From an uncultured Lachnoanaerobaculum sp. (GTDB taxonomy: Bacteria; Bacillota; Clostridia; Lachnospirales; Lachnospiraceae): a stretch of 38,746 nucleotides of DNA. The DNA is taken from the NCBI RefSeq assembly GCF_938015485.1, contig NZ_CALLVU010000164.1:1-38746 (forward strand). Direction: 5' to 3'. The notes beneath the pieces are model-generated. The model was not told where the DNA came from. It was given only the letters and a program-made list of their open reading frames with translations, and made no database searches. Below are positions 31,728 through 38,746 of this stretch, piece by piece (positions within the stretch are counted from its first letter, which is position 1; each line of letters starts with the position of its first letter). Both the position numbers and the translations under genes were made by a program.

Positions 31728-33967
31728 TGAAAAGACCATGTGTACTTATAGTAACGGCCTGCCTGCTTGGAGAGCTTTCGGGATGTTATATAAGTATACT
31801 GAAACTTGGGATGATTTGTGTCATCCCGGTTTCGGTCTGTCTTATCTTAATATTAAAAAAAATAATTCAAATCAAAAAAATATATATTCTTATTTTCTTT
31901 ACCTTCTTTACTATATTCACACTTAGAATCAAGTATGAAAACCGGTTTGAAAGAGAATTTATATCACAGAATGTGGACAATAAAAAAGAAAATAAATCTG
32001 TTTGCAAAAATATAAAGAGTATCGTCTTCAAGGATGATATGGTGATTTTTAAATCAAGGGGTATGATATATTATCTGGATGCGGATAAGTTTTACGGTGA
32101 TATAAGTATAGGTAACAGTGTCAGTTTTTACGGAAAGGCTGAAGAGATAAAAAGCAATCCAAACCCCGGCGAATTCGATGTAAAAAACTACTACAGAACA
32201 AAAGGTATATACTGTAAAATGACTGTAAAAAAATATGCAGTTACAGATAAAAGCTGTGACCTTATAGGTTGTTTTTTCTTTAATCTGCGGCAGTATCTGA
32301 CAAAAAGGATAGAGAGTATCTTTGATGAAAAAACTTCGGGACTTATAAAAGCGATTTTACTTGGCGTAAGAGCGGACCTTGATAAAGATGTATACAAAAT
32401 GTATCAACAAAACGGTATTGCACATCTGTTGGCAATATCAGGTCTGCATGTCTCATTGCTTGGAATCGGTCTTTATAAGCTTTTAAGGAAAATATTGCAA
32501 AGAAGCTTTTTATTCTCGGCAGGTTTTGCAAGTATATTTCTACTTTTTTACGGGATTTTGGTAGGTGATGGTGTAAGCATTGCAAGAGCGGGAGTTATGC
32601 TTGTACTTTATTTTATTGCGGAGGTACTTGGAAGAAGCTACTGTCTGATATCGGCACTTTGTATAAGTGCGGTAAGCATATGTCTTATAGCGCCGTTTGA
32701 GGTTTTTGGAGTAAGCTTTCAACTCTCATTCGGGGCAGTGTTAAGCCTTGGCGGTGTGCTTTCATTTGTGCTGAAAAAACTAAAAAAAGAAAAGAAAAAC
32801 TTCAGTGAAAAGGTATTTGAAGTAATGCTTGTAAGTATCGGAGTTCAGATTCTGACATTGCCGCTTATTCTGTACTATTTTTATACTTTTCCCGTATATG
32901 CTTTTTTATTAAATATCGTGGTGATACCGCTTATGAGCTTTGTGCTGTATTCATCTATATTATCACTTGTACTGAATATAATGAATATTTTTTTATATAA
33001 GTATGTCGGACTTATTGCGGCAGGCATCCTAAACTTCTATGAGTTTATCTGTACAGCTGCAAGTCATCTTCCTATGCATAGGATTGTTTTCGGAAGACCG
33101 AATATTATACAGATTTTTATTTATTACACCGTTTTGACCGTATTGGCGACTTTGGCAATTTTTAATAAGAAAAGAATTTTTTTACTGCTTTGTATTCCGT
33201 CTGTTTTTATTTTATTTCCGTTTTTTAAGAGTGATGAAGTGGTTTATTTGGATGTGGGACAGGGCGACGGCATCTATATGCATATCGATGATAAGGATAT
33301 TTTGATAGATTGCGGCAGTACCTCAAAGCTTTCTCTGGGCGAGTACACTATGGAGCCGTTTTTATTGTATAAAGCTGTGGACGATATAGAGATGTCCTTT
33401 GTCACACATTCAGATATTGACCATATAAGCGGTGTATTGTATCTGCTTGAGAGTGATATAAGGATTGAAAATTTGTACCTGCCTTATCAGGCAATGAATG
33501 ATGCTTCATATGATGAATTAAAGCAAAAGGCTGCAAATCGTGGGACTAATATTATGTATTTAAGCAGAGGTGACCACTTAAACCTCGGGCATTTAAATAT
33601 TGAATGTCTGTGGCCTGATAAAGAGCCTAAGGAAAATGTCAATGAGCAAAGTCAGACATTTATTGTAGAGGCTTTTAATAAAAGATTGCTGTTTACAGGA
33701 GATATCGGAAAGTCAAGTGAAGAGAGTATTTTAAAATACGGTGATATAGGTAAAATTGACATACTGAAGGTGGCACACCACGGCTCAAAAAACTCTTCTC
33801 TAAAGGCTTTTATTGAGAATGTAAGCCCTACCTACGCGGTCATATCTTACGGCAAGAACAACCACTACGGCCACCCAAGCAGTGAAACTCTGGATACATT
33901 GAAAGAAAACGGCTGCACCATTTATGAAACGGCAAAGATGGGAGCAATAGAGGTGAAGCTTAGGTAA
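31727..33967 (+). CDS. comEC: ComEC/Rec2 family DNA internalisation protein
   Basis: The 746-residue polytopic protein has an N-terminal outside domain of DUF4131 type, a competence domain with many membrane helices and the signature NGIAHLLAISGLHVSLLG, and a C-terminal metallo-beta-lactamase domain with DVGQGDGIYM, the metal motif THSDIDHISG, FTGDIGKSSE and KVAHHGSKNSS. ComEC forms the channel by which single-stranded DNA enters the cell in natural transformation. The full set of domains is present and the gene is intact. It overlaps the GerMN gene by one base. Other competence genes (comEA, comGA, comFA) are not in the window, so actual competence cannot be judged. Confidence 0.93.
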   Translation: MKRPCVLIVTACLLGELSGCYISILKLGMICVIPVSVCLILILKKIIQIKKIYILIFFTFFTIFTLRIKYENRFEREFISQNVDNKKENKSVCKNIKSIVFKDDMVIFKSRGMIYYLDADKFYGDISIGNSVSFYGKAEEIKSNPNPGEFDVKNYYRTKGIYCKMTVKKYAVTDKSCDLIGCFFFNLRQYLTKRIESIFDEKTSGLIKAILLGVRADLDKDVYKMYQQNGIAHLLAISGLHVSLLGIGLYKLLRKILQRSFLFSAGFASIFLLFYGILVGDGVSIARAGVMLVLYFIAEVLGRSYCLISALCISAVSICLIAPFEVFGVSFQLSFGAVLSLGGVLSFVLKKLKKEKKNFSEKVFEVMLVSIGVQILTLPLILYYFYTFPVYAFLLNIVVIPLMSFVLYSSILSLVLNIMNIFLYKYVGLIAAGILNFYEFICTAASHLPMHRIVFGRPNIIQIFIYYTVLTVLATLAIFNKKRIFLLLCIPSVFILFPFFKSDEVVYLDVGQGDGIYMHIDDKDILIDCGSTSKLSLGEYTMEPFLLYKAVDDIEMSFVTHSDIDHISGVLYLLESDIRIENLYLPYQAMNDASYDELKQKAANRGTNIMYLSRGDHLNLGHLNIECLWPDKEPKENVNEQSQTFIVEAFNKRLLFTGDIGKSSEESILKYGDIGKIDILKVAHHGSKNSSLKAFIENVSPTYAVISYGKNNHYGHPSSETLDTLKENGCTIYETAKMGAIEVKLR

Positions 33968-34066
33968 AAAACTTAAAAGTAGAAAAAATATTTTTAAAAT
34001 AGTAAAATATACTCAGTTTGTTGATAAACATAAAATATTTTAGAGATAATTATGAATGGAGATATT

Positions 34067-35215
34067 ATGCAGGAGATTTTTGATTTGATTGACAAAGACG
34101 AGTTGGTAAAGATGCTTTCAAATGCGGTGGATATAAAAAGTACCAATCCTACAGGGAATGAAAAGCCTATGTGTGAATATGTCGAAGGACTTTTGAAAGA
34201 AAACGGTATAGACTATTCCATAGTACCTGTGGAGAAGGACAGGTATGATATTTTGGCTAAGATAAAGGGAGCAACCAAAGAAGATGCCATAGTGTTCACA
34301 GGGCATATGGATGTGGTACCGGTATCTGATGACGAGATGAAAAGATGGAATACACCGCCTTTTACTTCCACTATAAAGGACGGAAAACTCTACGGCAGAG
34401 GAAGTGCGGATATGAAGAGCGGACTTTTAAGTGCGCTGTATGCTATGATACTTTTAAAGAGAAACAATATTACTCCGAAAAGAGATATAATACTTGCGGC
34501 AACTATTGATGAAGAAAATTATATGAAGGGCTCAAGAGCATTATATAAAAATCCGGTATTTGATACTGCAAAGTATCTGGTGGTTTGTGAGCCTACAAAT
34601 ATGCATATATGTAATGAACAAAAGGGCAGGACATGGGCGGATATCTGCGTACACGGTATGACTGCACACGGTTCTCAAAAAGGTGTGGGAGAGAATGCGA
34701 TATATCTTGCAATAAAACTTATAGAAAAGATAAAGCATACACAATTTGCAGAATATCCAGATACATTTTGGCGTACACTTGCTATAAAGGCCGGAGTGGA
34801 GCCACAGGTAGTGCCTGACAGATGTGTATTTACAGTGGATGCAAGACTACAGGTAGGACATGAGCCAAGCAAGATATGGGAAAAGCTTGAAGAGCTGATA
34901 AAAGAGATAAAGGATGAAAATCCGCATTTTGACGCAACCTATGAGATTGCCGATATGAGAGATTCATGGCATACGGACAAAGAAAACGAGTTGATAAAGG
35001 CGATAAGTTCAGGCCTTGAAAACCTGAGAACAGAGCCTTGCTTTGAAACCTTCTCAGGTTCGACGGATGCAAGTAAACTTATAAAAAACGGACTCATCCC
35101 TGTAATAATAGGCCCCGGAGACTTGGCTGTGGTACACAGAGAGAATGAATACGTAGAGCTGAAGCAGTTGTTTGAGTCCTGTAGGTTGTATATGGATATA
35201 ATGACCGGATTGTAA
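34067..35215 (+). CDS. M20 family metallopeptidase, ArgE/DapE-like
   Basis: The 382-residue di-zinc hydrolase shows the M20 metal and catalytic motifs in order: FTGHMDVVPVSD, YGRGSADMKSGLLSAL, ATIDEENYMKGSRAL and VCEPTNMHICNEQKGR, plus a dimerisation insert (GMTAHGSQKGVGENA) and FSGSTDASKL near the end. The group includes acetylornithine deacetylase, succinyl-diaminopimelate desuccinylase and various peptidases; which applies here cannot be told. ATG 34067 has GGAG at 34057-34060 just before it; an in-frame ATG at 34052 adds five residues and is the alternative. The gene lies 99 bases after comEC, in an AT-rich gap, and may have its own promoter, though none is clear. Confidence 0.9.
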   Translation: MQEIFDLIDKDELVKMLSNAVDIKSTNPTGNEKPMCEYVEGLLKENGIDYSIVPVEKDRYDILAKIKGATKEDAIVFTGHMDVVPVSDDEMKRWNTPPFTSTIKDGKLYGRGSADMKSGLLSALYAMILLKRNNITPKRDIILAATIDEENYMKGSRALYKNPVFDTAKYLVVCEPTNMHICNEQKGRTWADICVHGMTAHGSQKGVGENAIYLAIKLIEKIKHTQFAEYPDTFWRTLAIKAGVEPQVVPDRCVFTVDARLQVGHEPSKIWEKLEELIKEIKDENPHFDATYEIADMRDSWHTDKENELIKAISSGLENLRTEPCFETFSGSTDASKLIKNGLIPVIIGPGDLAVVHRENEYVELKQLFESCRLYMDIMTGL

Positions 35216-35251
35216 GATGCTGTAAAGAAAGGAAGATGTAGCATAATTTAG

Positions 35252-36697
35252 ATGACAATAAAGAATAATGATTATATAGAAAATCTAATAAGAGAGTTGA
35301 TTTCTTTGCCAAGTGAGACTGAATGGGTGGAGTTCAAACATAATAATTCTGACCCTCATATGATAGGTGAATATATTTCTGCACTTAGCAATTCCGCCAC
35401 TTTGCTTGGCAGACCTAAATCATATATTATTTGGGGAATAGACGACAGCAACCATAAAATAGTAGGTACTTCGTTTAACTATAGAACATGCAAGAAAGGG
35501 GCTGAAGAACTTGAAGCGTGGTTGTCACGTATGTTGGTTCCAAGGATGAATTTCAGGTTCCATGAAGCAGAAATAGACGGGATGATGTTAATTTTGCTTG
35601 AAATACCCGCAGCAGAATATCAACCCGTCAAGTTTTATGGAGAAGAATATATAAGGGTTGGTAGTAATAAGAAAAATCTAAAAGAGTATCCTGATAAAGA
35701 GAGAGAGCTATGGAGAGCTTTTGACAGCACCCCATATGAACTTAGAACTTTAAGGGATAAATTAACAGCTCAGAATGTTTTGGAGATGCTTGATTCAAAA
35801 GGATACTATAGAAAGATGGGGCTTGCGTTACCATCCGGCATGGAAAAGATATTAGGTGATTTTATCAATGAGAAATTTATTAGGAAAGATGATGCAGGAA
35901 GATATGAAATTACCAATATGGGTGCTTTACTTATATCTAAAGATTTGAGCATGTTTGAAGAATTATCTCATAAGGTTGTAAGGGTTATATGGTATAAGGG
36001 TACTAACAGGCTAAATACAGTAAGAGAAAAAGTATTTAACTGTGGTTATACTATAGCATATAATGAAATAGTAGACTATATAATGACTATTATTCCACAG
36101 GAGGAAGTAATAGAGGATTATATAAGAAAGTCAAAGCTGGGATATCCTGAAATAGCTATCCGTGAGTTACTTGCAAATGTCATTATTCATCAGGCAATTG
36201 ACCAGAGGGGTACAAGTCCAATGGTAGAACTGTTTAAAGATAGGATAGAGTTTTCAAATGCAGGTTCACCACTTGTATCTATAGACCGTATTGTGGATAC
36301 GGTACCTATTTCAAGGAATGAAAATATTGCAGGTTTTATGCATAAGTGTGGTATTTGTGAAGAAAGAGGAAGTGGCTATGATAAGGTAATATATGCTACA
36401 AGTAAAAATTCTATGTTAGCCCCTAAGATTGAAAATCAGAGTGATAAATTCACTAAAGTGACATTGTACTCAAAGCTACCTTTTGATTTGATAAGTAAAG
36501 AAGACAAGGTAAGAACATGTTATATGCAATCCTGCTTTTTATATGTAAATGGAGAGGCAATTACTAATAATGCCGTTAGGGAAGTATTTGGTATAAATGA
36601 TAAGGATAAGTATAAAGCTTCAAGGATTATTAAAGATACACTGGAGGCTAGGTTGATTAAGCCGGTTGATGAAAATACTGCTTTGGGCTTGATTTAA
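35252..36697 (+). CDS. AlbA_2 (Schlafen-like) ATP-binding protein, putative regulator
   Basis: The 481-residue protein begins with an AlbA_2-type domain (about 15-155): ETEWVEFKHNN, IGEYISALSNSATLLGR, YIIWGIDD, and EEYIRVGSNKK. A GHKL-type ATPase-like region follows (about 300-405): IRELLANVIIHQAID, DRIEFSNAGSP and CEERGSGYDKV, the pattern of HATPase_c_4. A winged-helix-like end (TNNAVREVFGINDKDKYKASRIIKDTL) completes it. Proteins of this layout (COG2865) are called predicted transcriptional regulators; some Schlafen-like relatives act in phage defence, but nothing here proves either. The start has no good ribosome binding site (GGAAG is 16 bases away). Codon use is more AT-rich than its neighbours, and it separates metabolic genes from lepA, so it may have been acquired. 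Confidence 0.85.
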   Translation: MTIKNNDYIENLIRELISLPSETEWVEFKHNNSDPHMIGEYISALSNSATLLGRPKSYIIWGIDDSNHKIVGTSFNYRTCKKGAEELEAWLSRMLVPRMNFRFHEAEIDGMMLILLEIPAAEYQPVKFYGEEYIRVGSNKKNLKEYPDKERELWRAFDSTPYELRTLRDKLTAQNVLEMLDSKGYYRKMGLALPSGMEKILGDFINEKFIRKDDAGRYEITNMGALLISKDLSMFEELSHKVVRVIWYKGTNRLNTVREKVFNCGYTIAYNEIVDYIMTIIPQEEVIEDYIRKSKLGYPEIAIRELLANVIIHQAIDQRGTSPMVELFKDRIEFSNAGSPLVSIDRIVDTVPISRNENIAGFMHKCGICEERGSGYDKVIYATSKNSMLAPKIENQSDKFTKVTLYSKLPFDLISKEDKVRTCYMQSCFLYVNGEAITNNAVREVFGINDKDKYKASRIIKDTLEARLIKPVDENTALGLI

Positions 36698-36715
36698 GTT
36701 GCAGCAAGTTGCAAA
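36693..36715 (+). repeat. 23-base direct repeat, copy 1
   Basis: This copy starts just inside the stop codon of the AlbA_2 gene and contains GTTGCAGCAAGTTGCAAA. Within it, GTTGCA occurs twice and TTGC-A-GCAA is a small dyad. It differs at one position from copy 2 at 36789-36811. Confidence 0.7.
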
Positions 36716-36788
36716 AATAATTATAAATAAATTTTTTTAGTATAAAAGTGTTTTATAGAAGTTAATGATATAAATAACAGATTTTAAA

Positions 36789-36811
36789 TTTAAGTTGCAG
36801 CAAATTGCAAA
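36789..36811 (+). repeat. 23-base direct repeat, copy 2
   Basis: This copy contains GTTGCAGCAAATTGCAAA, 96 bases after copy 1 with one G-to-A difference. The bases between are very AT-rich and show no gene. The pair could be a regulator binding site, for instance for the winged-helix end of the gene just before it, or a footprint of recombination. Confidence 0.7.
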
Positions 36812-36866
36812 TTTGAATTTATGTTTTATAAAAATGCGGTTATATATCAGTCCGGTTTTACCATTA

Positions 36867-36895
36867 TTGTAAGAACCTCAAAAAAATGGTATTAT
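36867..36895 (+). promoter_or_regulatory. Sigma-A promoter of lepA
   Basis: TTGTAA (36867-36872), a 17-base spacer and TATTAT (36890-36895). It lies 38 bases before the lepA start and downstream of both repeat copies. AGGAAG at 36922-36927 is the ribosome binding site. Confidence 0.7.
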
Positions 36896-36932
36896 AAGCA
36901 TTATTATCAACTTTTAACGATAGGAAGAAAAG

Positions 36933-38744
36933 ATGACTGTTGACCAGAGTAAGATTAGAAATTTTTGTATTATTGCACATATAGACCATGGTAAGTCTAC
37001 ACTTGCAGACAGGATTATAGAAAAGACCGGACTGTTGACCAGCAGAGAGATGCAGGCACAGGTGCTTGACAATATGGACTTGGAGCGTGAGAGAGGCATT
37101 ACCATAAAAAGTCAGGCGGTAAGAACCGTATACAAAGCAAATGACGGCAATGAATACATATTCAATTTGATAGATACACCAGGTCACGTCGACTTTAACT
37201 ACGAGGTTTCAAGAAGCCTTGCGGCTTGTGAAGGTGCGGTTCTTGTCGTAGACTCAACTCAGGGTGTTGAGGCTCAGACTATGGCAAATGTTTATCTTGC
37301 ACTCGATGAGGACCTTGAGATAGTTCCTGTCCTAAACAAGATAGATTTGGCCAGTTCCAGGCCGGATGAGGTAAAGGAAGAGATAGAGGAGATGATAGGC
37401 ATAGATGCTTCAGAGGCTCCACTCGTATCTGCTAAAGAAGGCATTGGTATCACCGACCTTCTTGAGGCGGTGGTTAAGTCTGTTCCGGCACCTAGCGGTA
37501 ATCCAGATGGTAAGCTTAAGGCTTTGATTTTCGACTCCGTATACGATAACTATAAGGGTGTTGTTATCTACACTCGTATAGTTGATGGACAGGTAGGAGT
37601 TGGAGACAATATCCTTTTGATGAATACAAAGAAGAAGTACGAGGTAACTGAGGTTGGCATTATGGCACCTTCTCACGTTCCAACTAAGTATTTGAGAGCT
37701 GGCGAGGTAGGATATATCTGCGCGAGCATCAAGCAGGTTAAGGACGCTAGAGTAGGTGATACTGTGACGCTTGCTCAGGATCCTGCTGACGAAGTACTTC
37801 CAGGATATAAGAAGGTTCAGTCCATGGTTTACTGCGGTATCTATCCTGCAGAGGGAGAGAAGTACGAGAGCGTTAAGGATGCACTCGAGAAGCTTCAGGT
37901 AAACGATGCAGCCTTTGTTTTTGAACCTGAGACATCTACTGCTTTGGGCTTTGGTTTCAGATGCGGATTTCTTGGACTTCTCCACATGGAGATAATCGTA
38001 GAAAGACTCGAGAGAGAGTTTGACCTTGGAGTAATCACGACTTCGCCTAGCGTAGTATATAAGGTTGTTATGAACGACGGTAGCGTTCAGATGATACAGA
38101 ATCCGACTAACCTGCCGCCTCAGACGGAGATAGACCATATAGAGGAACCTATAGTTAAGGCAGACATAATGACTCCTAAGGAGTATGTTGGCACAATTAT
38201 GGACCTCTGCCAGAAGAAGCGTGGAACCATGCTTCACATGGAATATATTGCTCAGGATAGAGTTCAGCTCCACTATGAGCTACCGCTCAATGAGGTTATA
38301 TATGATTTCTTTGATGCCCTAAAATCAAAGACAAGGGGCTACGGCTCGCTCGACTATGAGTTCATCAAGTATCAGAAGTCCTCGCTTGTTAAGATGGATG
38401 TTCTGCTAAACAAGGACTTAGTAGATGCCTTCTCCATGATAGTTCACGAGAGTGCTGCCTACGATAGAGGAAGATTTGTTTGCAAGAAGCTCAAGGAAGT
38501 TATTCCTATGCACCAGTTTGAAGTTCCTATTCAGGCTGCCATAGGTCAGAAGGTTATCGCAAGAGAGACGGTAAGAGCCTACCGTAAGGACGTAATCGCA
38601 AAGTGCTACGGCGGAGACATATCGCGTAAGAAGAAGCTCCTCGAGAAGCAGAAGGAAGGTAAGAAGAGAATGCGCCAGTTCGGTAAGGTAGAGGTGCCTC
38701 AGGAAGCCTTCACAGCGGTTCTAAAATATGATGACGACAAATAA
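36933..38744 (+). CDS. lepA: Elongation factor 4 (LepA), translational GTPase
   Basis: The 603-residue protein acts on the ribosome during translation, where it can back-translocate tRNAs and affects initiation or subunit assembly. The GTPase motifs are intact: AHIDHGKST (P-loop), ERERGITI (switch I), DTPGHVDF (switch II), NKIDL and SAKEG. LepA-specific parts follow, including CGFLGLLHMEI and the C-terminal domain with KCYGGDISRKKKLLEKQKEGKKRM. It is complete, with its stop two bases before the window ends. After about base 37200 codon use changes: CGT/CGC arginine, CTC leucine and GTT valine become common, unlike the AGA/AGG and ATA/CTT-rich style of the first part and of all other genes here. 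Recombination or an assembly join may explain this. Confidence 0.97.
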   Translation: MTVDQSKIRNFCIIAHIDHGKSTLADRIIEKTGLLTSREMQAQVLDNMDLERERGITIKSQAVRTVYKANDGNEYIFNLIDTPGHVDFNYEVSRSLAACEGAVLVVDSTQGVEAQTMANVYLALDEDLEIVPVLNKIDLASSRPDEVKEEIEEMIGIDASEAPLVSAKEGIGITDLLEAVVKSVPAPSGNPDGKLKALIFDSVYDNYKGVVIYTRIVDGQVGVGDNILLMNTKKKYEVTEVGIMAPSHVPTKYLRAGEVGYICASIKQVKDARVGDTVTLAQDPADEVLPGYKKVQSMVYCGIYPAEGEKYESVKDALEKLQVNDAAFVFEPETSTALGFGFRCGFLGLLHMEIIVERLEREFDLGVITTSPSVVYKVVMNDGSVQMIQNPTNLPPQTEIDHIEEPIVKADIMTPKEYVGTIMDLCQKKRGTMLHMEYIAQDRVQLHYELPLNEVIYDFFDALKSKTRGYGSLDYEFIKYQKSSLVKMDVLLNKDLVDAFSMIVHESAAYDRGRFVCKKLKEVIPMHQFEVPIQAAIGQKVIARETVRAYRKDVIAKCYGGDISRKKKLLEKQKEGKKRMRQFGKVEVPQEAFTAVLKYDDDK

Positions 38745-38746
38745 TA

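Noticed and set aside
33968..34051. Terminator and promoter between comEC and the M20 gene
   Set aside because: Only weak AT-only stems and poor promoter matches are present, so neither is listed as a feature.
36698..36866. Remnant gene or extra repeats between the AlbA_2 gene and lepA
   Set aside because: All frames are broken by stops at short distance and only two repeat copies were seen, so neither a pseudogene nor a CRISPR-like array can be supported.
37410..38273. Long open frame on the minus strand opposite lepA (287 codons)
   Set aside because: It lies wholly inside a conserved gene, has no ribosome binding site or recognisable motif, and its Cys/Tyr/Ser/Leu-rich composition is what the complement of this coding style gives. 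The same holds for minus-strand frames at 14027-14581 and 22398-22970.

Overview
The window reads as a chromosomal stretch of an AT-rich, Gram-positive, anaerobic Clostridia, most probably a Lachnospiraceae. The pointers are: arginine encoded almost only by AGA/AGG, strong GGAGG-type ribosome binding sites, the tilS-hpt-ftsH order, the anaerobic cobaltochelatase CbiK beside tetrapyrrole genes, two DegV proteins, an AsnA-type asparagine synthetase, and a fused CobA-HemD. A genus cannot be fixed from sequence reading alone. Everything except rpsT is on the plus strand. No rRNA, tRNA, CRISPR array, transposase or prophage was seen.

Layout. (1) 1-5077: end of a tetrapyrrole/cobalamin operon, cbiK(partial)-hemC-cobA/hemD-hemL-hemA, with overlapping genes and a clear terminator. 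These enzymes turn glutamyl-tRNA into aminolevulinate, then hydroxymethylbilane, uroporphyrinogen III, precorrin-2 and the cobalt-loaded precursor; hemB is not in view. (2) 5078-6350: a degV gene behind a long leader that can fold. (3) 6367-14996: a cell-surface glycan region, with a zinc alcohol dehydrogenase, a GtrB-like glycosyltransferase, a double-domain GT2, another GT2, a WcaJ/WbaP-like initiating phosphoglycosyl transferase and an LCP ligase with a long repetitive tail. (4) 15096-19675: envelope and housekeeping genes with their own promoters and terminators: HtrA protease, TrmB, S20 (minus strand), a small heat-shock protein with an HrcA-like operator, and AsnA. (5) 19740-33967: a very compact run, divIC-tilS-hpt-ftsH-GH13-MATE-M19 dipeptidase-small membrane protein-degV-histidine kinase-GerMN lipoprotein-comEC, mostly with overlapping or abutting genes, so probably one or a few long transcripts. 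(6) 34067-38744: an M20 peptidase, an AlbA_2/Schlafen-like ATPase that looks accessory, a pair of 23-bp direct repeats, then lepA with its own promoter.

No obvious, fully new multi-gene system stands out. The points most worth a second look are: the foldable leader before the first degV; the hsp20 control region, where a degenerate CIRCE site overlaps the promoter next to a perfect 9-bp dyad; the histidine kinase plus two-domain GerMN lipoprotein pair without a response regulator, which recalls actinobacterial MtrB-LpqB; the AlbA_2 ATPase with the repeat pair at its 3' end; an unlisted 55-residue membrane protein; and the abrupt codon-usage change inside lepA.
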